From PXAP01 sp964520585 (GTDB lineage: Bacteria > Bacteroidota > Bacteroidia > Bacteroidales > PUMT01), in NCBI GenBank assembly GCA_964520585.1, contig CAZFOO010000151.1, forward strand, positions 1-8,055: DNA of 8,055 bases, read 5' to 3'. The stretch's first letter is position 1; every line of letters begins with the position of its first letter. Both the position numbers and the translations under genes were made by a program. Under the pieces are notes generated by a model that had not been told where the DNA came from, did no database searches, and worked only from the letters and a program-made list of their open reading frames with translations. Positions 1-5,620 of this stretch are shown here, piece by piece.

Positions 1-11
1 CAAAGATATAT

Positions 12-36
12 ATATTTTTTTTTCTACAAAAAATAT
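12..36 (-). terminator. possible AT-only hairpin downstream of the pnuC operon
   Basis: Directly after the last gene of the minus-strand operon, ATATTTTTT (12-20) can pair with AAAAAATAT (28-36) around a 7-nt loop, a 9-bp stem made only of A-T pairs. Its place just beyond the DUF6048 stop fits a transcript end, and the minus strand continues into A/T-rich sequence. The stem is weak and AT-rich spacers make such pairings by chance, so this is a tentative call. Confidence 0.2.
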
Positions 37-40
37 TTCA

Positions 41-721
41 TCATTTTAACGGAAACCTGTAATAAATATAAAAATCAAACCCTGCTTTGCTGTTTGCTGT
101 GCCCCCTCCAAATCCGGGAATATAACGATCCTGCATGTATCTGTCCTTTTTGTCAAACAAAAGCAGTTTTCCCCGGAGATTCCATCCTACAAAAATATTG
201 GAGAAAATTTCGGTTTTCAATGTTACCACGACTTCGGCCCATTGCCTGAAGAATGTGTCTGAACCAAGAGATCCACTGTATTCATCCCAATATCCGCCTT
301 CAACAGAAATTAAAGGGGCCTTACGCTCGTAAACGGAGGCCCCGAGCCTGGCGCCTACAGCAATTACATCATTCAGATAATGATAAAAATTCCTGTCGGC
401 ACCGATCCTTATAAATATTCCGTTCTCTTTAAGATTATAAGATGGTTCATCAAGATAACGACGTGAGAATCCCCCTTCAGCAACGGCAAAATACTCCTGA
501 TCGAGGTTATAATCTGCCACAGCCTCCAGGCCAAACCTTGATGGCTCAACGAATACTACAGAAGGACGAACCAAATTAAGGCCAATCCTTAATGCCGGTT
601 CATAAAGGGTGTCAGGTGGCACAAGTAAAGGCTGATCATCCTCTTCTGTCTGGGCAAAGGCCGGGGAAAGAAGCATCAGGAACCCGATACTAATGATATA
701 GCCGGATATTCGTATCATCAA
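41..721 (-). CDS. DUF6048 family protein, predicted exported outer-membrane beta-barrel-like protein
   Basis: A 226-residue protein with a clear Sec signal peptide: a basic residue at R4, a hydrophobic core at about 8-19, and an SPAFA/Q junction suggesting cleavage after A23. The mature part is rich in alternating aromatic and hydrophobic stretches separated by polar turns, ending in GFDFYIYYRFPLK, as expected of a small outer-membrane beta-barrel. By recall it matches the Bacteroidota family DUF6048, which commonly sits directly after a DUF6452 gene, as here. Its function is unknown. The start overlaps the end of the upstream DUF6452 gene by 32 bp in another frame. Because the overlap contains the signal peptide codons, a later start is unlikely and translational coupling is plausible. 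Two adjacent ATG codons (721 and 718) are equally usable. Family identity is from recognition only. Confidence 0.75.
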   Translation of the reverse strand: MMIRISGYIISIGFLMLLSPAFAQTEEDDQPLLVPPDTLYEPALRIGLNLVRPSVVFVEPSRFGLEAVADYNLDQEYFAVAEGGFSRRYLDEPSYNLKENGIFIRIGADRNFYHYLNDVIAVGARLGASVYERKAPLISVEGGYWDEYSGSLGSDTFFRQWAEVVVTLKTEIFSNIFVGWNLRGKLLLFDKKDRYMQDRYIPGFGGGTANSKAGFDFYIYYRFPLK

Positions 722-1154
722 AACTGGTTATTTCGCTGGTTACAATTACAACTGAATCGATCACATTTACAGTGTGATTTGTCTCCAGCAATTCAAAATT
801 CAGTATAAATCCGCATTCAGGCGACAAAAAAACGGGAATAACCTCATAGTCAAGCCAAAGAGTATCTGTGCCGCGGTCAAATTTAAAGATGAAGGCTGTT
901 TCTATGTCTGAACCATTCATGGGCAGAACAACGGAACCGGCATTGTTAACCTGATCATAAAGCAAACTGTCTTCCTTTCCCAGGCCCATTACTGAAAGAC
1001 TGTCAACTGGTAACTGCTGTTCAGTTCCCTCCACGACAGAATGAAATGAAATCCCGGCAAGCGATCTTGGCTTATAGGTACACTCTTCCCTGCAGGAGTG
1101 CAGAAAACCCCCAAATAACAGTGCAAGAAAAAAGATTATGATCCTATTTTTCAA
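690..1154 (-). CDS. DUF6452 family protein, predicted lipoprotein
   Basis: A 154-residue protein whose N-terminus has a basic MKNR start, a hydrophobic stretch (5-17) and L-H-S-C ending at C21, a near-consensus lipobox, so lipidation and attachment to an envelope membrane are likely. After C21 comes a cysteine-containing segment (REEC, C25), and the remainder is predicted beta-rich: it contains the pattern TAFIFKFDRGTDTLWLDYE and another cysteine, C114, in the SPECGFILNFE region. This matches the Bacteroidota family DUF6452, of unknown function, typically partnered with DUF6048. The gene starts 26 bp after the pnuC stop and overlaps the DUF6048 start by 32 bp, so the three genes are probably one transcript. 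No Shine-Dalgarno site is visible before the ATG, as is usual in this phylum. Confidence 0.75.
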   Translation of the reverse strand: MKNRIIIFFLALLFGGFLHSCREECTYKPRSLAGISFHSVVEGTEQQLPVDSLSVMGLGKEDSLLYDQVNNAGSVVLPMNGSDIETAFIFKFDRGTDTLWLDYEVIPVFLSPECGFILNFELLETNHTVNVIDSVVIVTSEITSFDDTNIRLYH

Positions 1155-1180
1155 ATTTATTAATTTTCCAGATAATCAAT

Positions 1181-1819
1181 CTATATACCCAGGTTTTCCA
1201 TTGCTTCACTTTTTAATCTCTTTTTCCATTCCATATAACCCCAAATGGCAAGAATCAAGAAAACCATGTACTGGAAACTGGTAAATACCAGATCCTTGTA
1301 AAAATACAAAGGTACTGATATTATATTACCAACCATCCATGCTATCCAGTGTTCTATTTTCTTCCTGGCCATCAGCCACATGGCAACAATAAAAACTGCT
1401 GTTGTAAATGAATCCCATAAAGGCACATCACTGTCGGTAAAGCTGATTAAAACGTAGGTCAATAATGCAAATAATACTATTGTAGCCAGCACACTGGCCA
1501 GGTGCCCCCACCGGCCCGATCTGGATATTTCGAGCAACATCGTGGACTTTCCTTTGCGGGTCCACATATACCAGCCATAAACGCTCATTATAAAATAAAA
1601 AAAATTGATGCCCATATCTGCATACAGCCTGGCAATAAAACATATGTATACATAGATAAGAACACTTATTATCCCTGTTGGGTAAACAAGGATATTCTCC
1701 TTTTTGGCAAACCACACACTCGCCATTCCAAAAGTAACGGCAATAATTTCAATCCACGATGTATTAATTAAATTCTGAAGAAAAATATCGAAAAAAGAAG
1801 GTAAATCCATGAAATTCAT
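1181..1819 (-). CDS. pnuC: PnuC-family nicotinamide riboside transporter
   Basis: A 212-residue, highly hydrophobic protein with about seven predicted membrane segments, close to the usual PnuC length (about 200-240). Family signatures are present: VYPTGI at 45-50, LYADMGINFFY at 65-75, the WxxW motif in YGWYMW (81-86), DSFTTAVFIVAMWLMARKKIE-like sequence at 136-156, and a final WGYMEWKK. PnuC proteins carry unphosphorylated nicotinamide riboside across the inner membrane by facilitated diffusion, with cytoplasmic phosphorylation trapping it for NAD synthesis. Relatives (PnuT, PnuX) carry thiamine or riboflavin, so the substrate is inferred from WxxW rather than proven. It is the first gene of the operon with DUF6452 and DUF6048. 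The predicted promoter lies only 10 bp upstream, so there is no room for a leader riboswitch and the ATG at 1810 (MDLPSF) may be the true start. The ATG at 1819 is kept as the longest reading. Confidence 0.88.
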   Translation of the reverse strand: MNFMDLPSFFDIFLQNLINTSWIEIIAVTFGMASVWFAKKENILVYPTGIISVLIYVYICFIARLYADMGINFFYFIMSVYGWYMWTRKGKSTMLLEISRSGRWGHLASVLATIVLFALLTYVLISFTDSDVPLWDSFTTAVFIVAMWLMARKKIEHWIAWMVGNIISVPLYFYKDLVFTSFQYMVFLILAIWGYMEWKKRLKSEAMENLGI

Positions 1820-1829
1820 AATATGGGTG

Positions 1830-1863
1830 CAAATTTACATTTTTCTTTATATATTGCCACAAA
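1830..1863 (-). promoter_or_regulatory. Bacteroidota-type promoter for the pnuC operon
   Basis: Read on the minus strand, TTTG (1863-1860) is followed after 22 bp by TAAATTTG (1837-1830). This matches the Bacteroidota sigma factor consensus TTG/TTTG, spacer about 17-23, TAnnTTTG. Transcription should begin near 1823-1826, only a few bases before the annotated pnuC start at 1819 and about 15 bases before the alternative ATG at 1810. This is the best promoter match I found in the window. Confidence 0.65.
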
Positions 1864-1867
1864 TTTG
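1834..1867 (+). promoter_or_regulatory. weak divergent promoter for the LytTR regulator gene
   Basis: On the plus strand TTTA (1834-1837), 22 bp, then CAAATTTG (1860-1867) approximates the TTTG / TAnnTTTG pattern with one mismatch in each element. The same bases make up the stronger minus-strand promoter for pnuC, so the two would compete. Transcription from it would begin within a few bases of the ATG at 1876, giving a nearly leaderless message. Because both elements are imperfect, this is a tentative call. Confidence 0.3.
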
Positions 1868-1875
1868 AAATAACT

Positions 1876-2631
1876 ATGGCTTCCTGCGTAATCATTGATG
1901 ATGAAAAGTATGCCAGAATCACACTTCAGCAATTAATAAGGAGTTTTGTTGGAAACCGCCTTGAAGTACTGGACCTTGCGTCATCAGTTTCAGAAGGAGT
2001 AGCCGCCATAAAAAAGCATAATCCGGATATAGTTTTTCTTGATATTGAGATGCCCGGGCAAAACGGATTTGCTTTATTCGATCATTTCGAACAGTTACCT
2101 TTCCAGGTGGTATTTTGTACGGCTTATGAACAATATGCCATAGAAGCCATTAAGGTTGCTGCATTTGACTACCTTCTAAAACCGGTAAGCTATGAAGAAC
2201 TTACAGACCTGATGGACCGCTTTGAGAAGCTAAATGTAACGCCTGAAGAAAATAAGGCCCGGGCAAAAACCCTGATAAATAATTTTCATTCCCAGGGCAA
2301 CACTTTTAACAGCATAGCCCTTCCTACAAGAGATGGTTACCAGATGGAAGAAATTTCAAATATAATATACTGTCAGGCCCAGGAATCTTATTGCATCGTA
2401 TTTTTAAGGGGGCAATTCACTTACATGGTCTCACGCAGTCTGAAGCAGATGGAAGAAATACTTCCACAGGAACTGTTTTTCAGAATACACAAATCATTTT
2501 TGGTAAACCTTAATTATGTTCAAACATACCGAAAGGGAGAAGGTATCATAACACTTCACAACGGAGAAGAGCTGGAAGTTGCACACCGCAGAAGTGAAGA
2601 GTTTTTGAAACGGCTGACAAGACGTTCATAA
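1876..2631 (+). CDS. LytTR-family response regulator
   Basis: A 251-residue two-component regulator. The receiver domain spans about 3-120 with the acidic pair D8/D9, phosphoacceptor D56 in IVFLDIEMPG, T82 in CTAYEQYA and K102 in YLLKPVS, so all catalytic positions are intact. A LytTR DNA-binding domain follows at about 147-248, including IIYCQAQESYC and the characteristic FRIHKSFLVNLNYV (202-215). Such proteins dimerise on phosphorylation and bind paired short direct repeats. The kinase gene starts 12 bp after the stop, so the pair forms one operon with the regulator first, an order common in Bacteroidota. The start is chosen because it lies immediately before the first receiver strand (CVIIDDE). 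The gene is divergent from pnuC across 56 bp. Its targets cannot be read from the sequence. Confidence 0.93.
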   Translation: MASCVIIDDEKYARITLQQLIRSFVGNRLEVLDLASSVSEGVAAIKKHNPDIVFLDIEMPGQNGFALFDHFEQLPFQVVFCTAYEQYAIEAIKVAAFDYLLKPVSYEELTDLMDRFEKLNVTPEENKARAKTLINNFHSQGNTFNSIALPTRDGYQMEEISNIIYCQAQESYCIVFLRGQFTYMVSRSLKQMEEILPQELFFRIHKSFLVNLNYVQTYRKGEGIITLHNGEELEVAHRRSEEFLKRLTRRS

Positions 2632-2643
2632 TAAAATCCGGGT

Positions 2644-3513
2644 ATGCCAGACTATCTTAACAGCACCAGTTTCATTACAGAATTTGCTTTCCATATTGTT
2701 TCAGCCTGGTGGCAAACCTGGTGGTTCTATACATTGGCAGGAATCATGCTGATAACAGGATTCTGGATCACACTGATCCTGCGTGTAAAATACATCAGGG
2801 AAACAGAGATCCGCAAACTCAACCAGGAACGGGAAATTTCAGAACTCCGGATAAAAGCTCTTCAGGCCCAGATGAATCCACATTTCACTTTTAATGCTAT
2901 CAACTCAATCCAGTATTATCTTATAAACAACGACAAAAACAATGCCTTTCAATTTATAGGCTATTTCTCCAAATTAATCAGACAGACACTAGAATCAGCT
3001 TTCAGGAGTTCGGTAAGCATAAAAGAGGAGGTTGCTTTTATAGAAAACTATATCAGCCTCGAACTAATGCGGTTTGAAGATAAATTTTCTTATGAGATAA
3101 AGATAGATCCAATACTTGATTCACACCAGTATCAAATACCACCAATGCTTTTGCAACCATTTGTTGAAAATGCAATATTGCACGGTTTGCTTCACAAAGA
3201 TAAACCCGGCATGCTTAAAGTCCGCTTTGAAGCTTCGGGAGATAATGCACTGAAATGCACCGTAGAAGATGATGGCATAGGCAGGGATAAGTCGGCCGAA
3301 ATAAACAGGGGCCGTCCTAAAAATCACAAATCGGTGGGTCTCGAGAATACCCGGCGCAGGGTCAGATTGCTGAATCAGCCTGGACAAAAAGATTACAATA
3401 TTAAAATAACCGACCTTTACGACGAAAATAATAATCCGGGCGGAACAAGAGTAGAGGTAATTATTCCTCTTGTTAGTGGTAGCTTGCAGGATGATGGGGG
3501 GGAGTGGGACTGA
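2644..3513 (+). CDS. LytS/YehU-type sensor histidine kinase with sensor domain missing
   Basis: A 289-residue membrane kinase. Residues 10-30 (FITEFAFHIVSAWWQTWWFY) look like the last strand and membrane entry of a Y_Y_Y-type sensor domain. One membrane helix follows (about 27-47), then a charged linker/coiled coil (50-72). The His_kinase domain has H80 in QAQMNPHFTFNAINSIQ. The ATPase domain has the N box QPFVENAILHG (N176), a G box VEDDGIGRDKS (about 207-217) and a final GTRVEVIIP (267-275). All catalytic motifs look intact. By the positive-inside rule (RVKYIRETEIRK after the helix) the short stub would face the periplasm. Full-length relatives with beta-propeller and Y_Y_Y sensors exceed 900 residues, so this one has no recognisable input domain and may sense through its helix or a partner. 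It is paired with the LytTR regulator just upstream. Confidence 0.9.
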   Translation: MPDYLNSTSFITEFAFHIVSAWWQTWWFYTLAGIMLITGFWITLILRVKYIRETEIRKLNQEREISELRIKALQAQMNPHFTFNAINSIQYYLINNDKNNAFQFIGYFSKLIRQTLESAFRSSVSIKEEVAFIENYISLELMRFEDKFSYEIKIDPILDSHQYQIPPMLLQPFVENAILHGLLHKDKPGMLKVRFEASGDNALKCTVEDDGIGRDKSAEINRGRPKNHKSVGLENTRRRVRLLNQPGQKDYNIKITDLYDENNNPGGTRVEVIIPLVSGSLQDDGGEWD

Positions 3514-3603
3514 AATTGCGTTTATCTGATATCGTGCAAATGAATACCGGTAAGACAATACCGAATCACCTGTATACGCTCATGTTTGATATAATCACGG
3601 TCA

Positions 3604-3804
3604 TTTCAAAATAAAGGCGGTAAATAGTTCATCCCGGAATAATAAAATATGATTTATATCTTTACCTCCGGGATTGATTGTAATGCCTCGTGGACCGGGA
3701 TAGCTGTCCCTGCCCAGAACCAGTTTAAAATAAAGGTATCAATCCGGAATAATAATTTGTTGTTCTTTCCTCCTTAGATAAATAACTCTGCAACGGGATA
3801 AGTG
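3604..3804. repeat. degenerate tandem duplication (two copies, about 119 bp apart)
   Basis: Copy 1 (about 3604-3705) and copy 2 (about 3724-3804) share an ordered series of blocks: AAAATAAAGG (3608-3617 and 3727-3736), ATCC(C)GGAATAATAA (3631-3645 and 3742-3754), CTTT(A)CCTCC (3660-3669 and 3765-3773) and CGGGATA (3696-3702 and 3794-3800). The order is kept while spacing shrinks in copy 2 through small gaps. Four co-linear blocks in this AT-rich spacer are hard to explain by chance, so an old duplication is the likely origin. The role is unknown. Paired regulatory sites upstream of the small gene at 3835, or a decayed interspersed repeat, are both possible. Confidence 0.55.
3631..3674. repeat. 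8-bp perfect inverted repeat with nested 5-bp stem
   Basis: ATCCCGGA (3631-3638) is the exact reverse complement of TCCGGGAT (3667-3674). Within the interval ATAAA (3642-3646) can pair with TTTAT (3653-3657) around a 6-nt loop, giving a two-part stem. No T-run follows on either side, so it is a poor intrinsic terminator. The left arm belongs to a duplicated block, but the right arm is not conserved in copy 2, so the structure is specific to copy 1. Confidence 0.4.
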
Positions 3805-3834
3805 GAGTATGTATAATGTAATTAAAATTTTTTT

Positions 3835-4095
3835 ATGAAATTTTTAAGATACATTCATTCCCCTTGCGGCAAAATAACTATCGAAGAAGAGTTCCCCACT
3901 TTTTCACGGAAGCCGAAATCAACTTCAAAAACCGCAAATAACAAGATAGAAATATTTAACGTTCATGGTGAACTGGTCTGTATTGTTGCAGAGAAAGCCA
4001 TGATAAAAAAACTCCACCTGCAGAAGGGGTTCTATCTTTTAAGGGAAAAAGATACCAACGGTGTGATAGTTAAAAGCACTAAAATGGTCTTTTAA
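3835..4095 (+). CDS. small protein with a type IX sorting-domain-like C-terminal half
   Basis: An 86-residue basic protein. Residues 37-86 follow the pattern of the type IX secretion C-terminal sorting domain (type A): KIEIFNVHGELV, then a short variable strand, a leucine-then-LQKGFYLLR block and a final GVIVKSTKMVF at the extreme C-terminus. The usual YPNP-like entry motif is absent and the first 36 residues (MKFLRYIHSPCGKITIEEEF and onward) contain no hydrophobic signal peptide, so Sec export, required for type IX cargo, is not expected. It may be a repurposed beta-sandwich, a decayed cargo tail, or a chance resemblance. No remnant of a larger cargo protein is readable upstream. Translation starts after an A/T-rich leader without a Shine-Dalgarno site. 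The stop codon overlaps that of convergent mpl. The reading frame is open and plausible, but expression is unproven. Confidence 0.6.
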   Translation: MKFLRYIHSPCGKITIEEEFPTFSRKPKSTSKTANNKIEIFNVHGELVCIVAEKAMIKKLHLQKGFYLLREKDTNGVIVKSTKMVF

Positions 4096-5444
4096 ATCTT
4101 TGTCCTGATTTGTTCAAGGGAAATATTATTAAAATTTCCCGAACTCATCATTAGCAGATTTTTATCTTTCCAGTCTATATCCATCAGATCGTTCATAAGT
4201 TTTGCCGAATCGGTATAAACCTTTACCCTTTTGTTCCCAAATGCCTTTCTTACGGATTCGGTGTCCAGTGGAGGCAACTTTTTCATCTCAATGGTTATTG
4301 GATTGAAATATACCATTTGAATATCTGCACTATCAAGCGTTCCTCGATAATGTTCAAGAAACTGCCCGCTAAGGCTTGAAAAAGTATGCAGCTCAACACA
4401 AGCTGCAAGCTCCCTGCCTGGATATTGTTCTTTTACAGCTTCTACCGTGGCTTTAAGTTTGGAGGGAGAATGGGCAAAATCGCGAAATATAGCGGTATTT
4501 GCCTTCTGCTCAAACAATTCAAGCCTGTTGGATGCCCCGGCAAAAGTTTTTATGGCATTATAAAAGGTGTCGCTGCTGATACCTAACTCTGCACACAGCA
4601 TTCTTGCTCCTTCCAGATTCATGAGGTTATGCCTGCCAAAAATTTGCAGGGGGACTTTCCGGTTATTATTTTTCAGATAAGTTATGCCTGCTCGTATTTC
4701 ATGTTCCGGGAGACCGTATTCAAGTTTCTTAATCCCAGCCGGGGTCTTTTCAGCCACACTGACAACTTCCTTGTCTTCCCGGCAATATACCAGGCATCCT
4801 CCCGGTTCGATCAGATTAACAAACTTCACAAATTCCTCCTTGTACCCCTGCCATGTAGGGAAAACATTTATATGATCCCAGGCGATACCGCTTAAAAGTG
4901 CAAGGTGGGGACGGTAAATATGAAATTTGGGCCTGCGGTCGATCGCCGAAGTAAGATATTCATCACCTTCAATAACCATTAGATCTGCAGTGGCGGTAAG
5001 CCTGACCATAACATCAAATCCGCTGAGCTGAGCGCCGACCATATAGTCTGCATCGATCCCGGCATATTTTAAAACATGCAATACAATAGCTGTTATAGTG
5101 GTCTTGCCATGACTTCCTCCGATGACGACTCTTGATTTTTCCCTGGCATGTTCATACAGATATTCAGGATAAGAGTAAACCCTTATCCCGAGTTCCCTGG
5201 CTCTTAGCAATTCAGGATTGCCGGCACGGGCATGCATTCCCAGGATAACTGCATCCGGGCGATCATCCAGTTTTTCCGGGAACCACCCGGGAGCGTCTGG
5301 CAATAATCCGTAATGCATCAGCCTGGACCGGGAAGGTTCAAAAATTGCATCGTCCGATCCGCTTACTTTATACCCTTTTTTACTAAGTGCTATGGCAAGG
5401 TTGTGCATAGCGCTTCCCCCAATGGCAATAAAATGGATTCTCAT
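4092..5444 (-). CDS. mpl: UDP-N-acetylmuramate:L-alanyl-gamma-D-glutamyl-meso-diaminopimelate ligase
   Basis: A 450-residue Mur ligase of the murein-recycling type. It joins tripeptide recovered from old peptidoglycan to UDP-MurNAc in the cytoplasm using ATP. Domain 1 opens with IHFIAIGGSAMHNLAIAL (3-20), the UDP-sugar binding loop. The ATP loop is GGSHGKTT (109-116). VIEGDEYLTSAIDRRPKF followed by HIYRPH (about 158-180) is the Mpl-type version of the central domain, where MurC differs, and it supports Mpl over MurC. The C-terminal domain carries NRLELFE, FRDFAHSPSKLKAT and LMMSSGNFNNIS. The length matches the family (about 450). It is a single gene, divergent from the hydrolase at 5753 and convergent with the small gene at 3835, with a shared TTAA forming both stops. 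The start lies directly before the first beta strand, with no Shine-Dalgarno. MurC-like activity is the main alternative. Confidence 0.88.
   Translation of the reverse strand: MRIHFIAIGGSAMHNLAIALSKKGYKVSGSDDAIFEPSRSRLMHYGLLPDAPGWFPEKLDDRPDAVILGMHARAGNPELLRARELGIRVYSYPEYLYEHAREKSRVVIGGSHGKTTITAIVLHVLKYAGIDADYMVGAQLSGFDVMVRLTATADLMVIEGDEYLTSAIDRRPKFHIYRPHLALLSGIAWDHINVFPTWQGYKEEFVKFVNLIEPGGCLVYCREDKEVVSVAEKTPAGIKKLEYGLPEHEIRAGITYLKNNNRKVPLQIFGRHNLMNLEGARMLCAELGISSDTFYNAIKTFAGASNRLELFEQKANTAIFRDFAHSPSKLKATVEAVKEQYPGRELAACVELHTFSSLSGQFLEHYRGTLDSADIQMVYFNPITIEMKKLPPLDTESVRKAFGNKRVKVYTDSAKLMNDLMDIDWKDKNLLMMSSGNFNNISLEQIRTKI
4112..4144. repeat. strong hairpin at the 3' end of mpl, possible bidirectional transcript end
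   Basis: GTTC-aa-GGGAAAT (4112-4124) pairs with ATTTCCC-GAAC (4134-4144): 11 base pairs interrupted by a two-base bulge, with a 9-nt loop. It lies inside the last codons of mpl and 17 bp beyond the stop of the convergent small gene, which has no other visible terminator. On the plus strand a T-rich run begins about 14 bases later (near 4159), too far for a classic intrinsic terminator. The arms also encode the conserved SSGNF region of mpl, so part of the symmetry may be incidental. Confidence 0.4.
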
Positions 5445-5513
5445 AAAAATATCACGTAAACGACTTAATTATCTTTTAGCTGCAAAAAGTTAAAACTATT
5501 TCATAAATATCCG

Positions 5514-5521
5514 CAAAATTA
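5514..5521 (-). promoter_or_regulatory. possible -7 element for mpl
   Basis: Read on the minus strand, bases 5521-5514 are TAATTTTG, a full match to the Bacteroidota TAnnTTTG element, about 70 bp before the mpl start. The nearest upstream TTTG/TTG (from CAAAAAC near 5551) is 29 bp away, outside the usual spacing of about 17-23, so the promoter is only half supported. Confidence 0.35.
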
Positions 5522-5559
5522 TGAAAAGAATGATCCTGTCATCTTAGTGGCAAAAACAT

Positions 5560-5585
5560 TTGTTGATTAACAATAATTGTCAACA
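5560..5585. repeat. overlapping inverted repeats, candidate operator or alternative hairpins
   Basis: Three pairings overlap here: TTGTT-gatt-AACAA (5560-5573), the perfect palindrome ACAAT-A-ATTGT (5570-5580), and the outer arms TGTTGA (5561-5566) with TCAACA (5580-5585). The middle arm can pair left or right but not both. As DNA this could be an operator for a dimeric regulator; as RNA the forms would be mutually exclusive. Its position between divergent mpl and the hydrolase fits a control site, but AT-rich spacers generate such symmetry easily. Confidence 0.4.
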
Positions 5586-5588
5586 GGC

Positions 5589-5620
5589 GGTAAATGTAAA
5601 TCAAATATTTTACTTTTACC
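5589..5620. repeat. 12-bp imperfect inverted repeat (11 of 12 pairs)
   Basis: GGTAAATGTAAA (5589-5600) pairs with TTTACTTTTACC (5609-5620) around the 8-nt loop TCAAATAT, with a single T-T mismatch at the seventh position. It begins four bases after the preceding inverted-repeat cluster and lies about 130 bp before the hydrolase start. There is no T-run after it and no gene ends nearby, so a terminator is unlikely. A protein-binding operator is the more natural reading. Confidence 0.45.

Larger units (their letters stand above)
3514..3834. other. gene-free spacer with tandem duplication and inverted repeats
   Basis: These 321 bp hold no convincing coding sequence: plus-strand frames are short and broken, and the minus-strand frame reaching in from the kinase gene is an antisense shadow. 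The spacer contains a degenerate tandem duplication and an inverted repeat, both listed separately. It also has a small GGGA-TAGCTG-TCCC hairpin (3697-3710) without a following T-run. I see no convincing rho-independent terminator for the kinase operon and no clear TAnnTTTG promoter for the small gene at 3835; the nearest candidate is AATAATTTG at about 3751-3759, which misses the consensus spacing. Confidence 0.6.

Noticed and set aside
690..721. Possible frameshift joining the DUF6452 and DUF6048 genes
   Set aside because: Each protein has its own export signal and a complete body, so they are two overlapping genes and not one broken gene.
1820..1875. Riboswitch (thiamine or NAD type) before pnuC
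   Set aside because: The predicted promoter leaves only a few bases of leader, and no conserved riboswitch core is visible.
3121..3558. A 145-codon minus-strand open frame across the end of the kinase gene
   Set aside because: It is antisense to the conserved ATPase domain of the kinase and its translation shows no domain or signal features.
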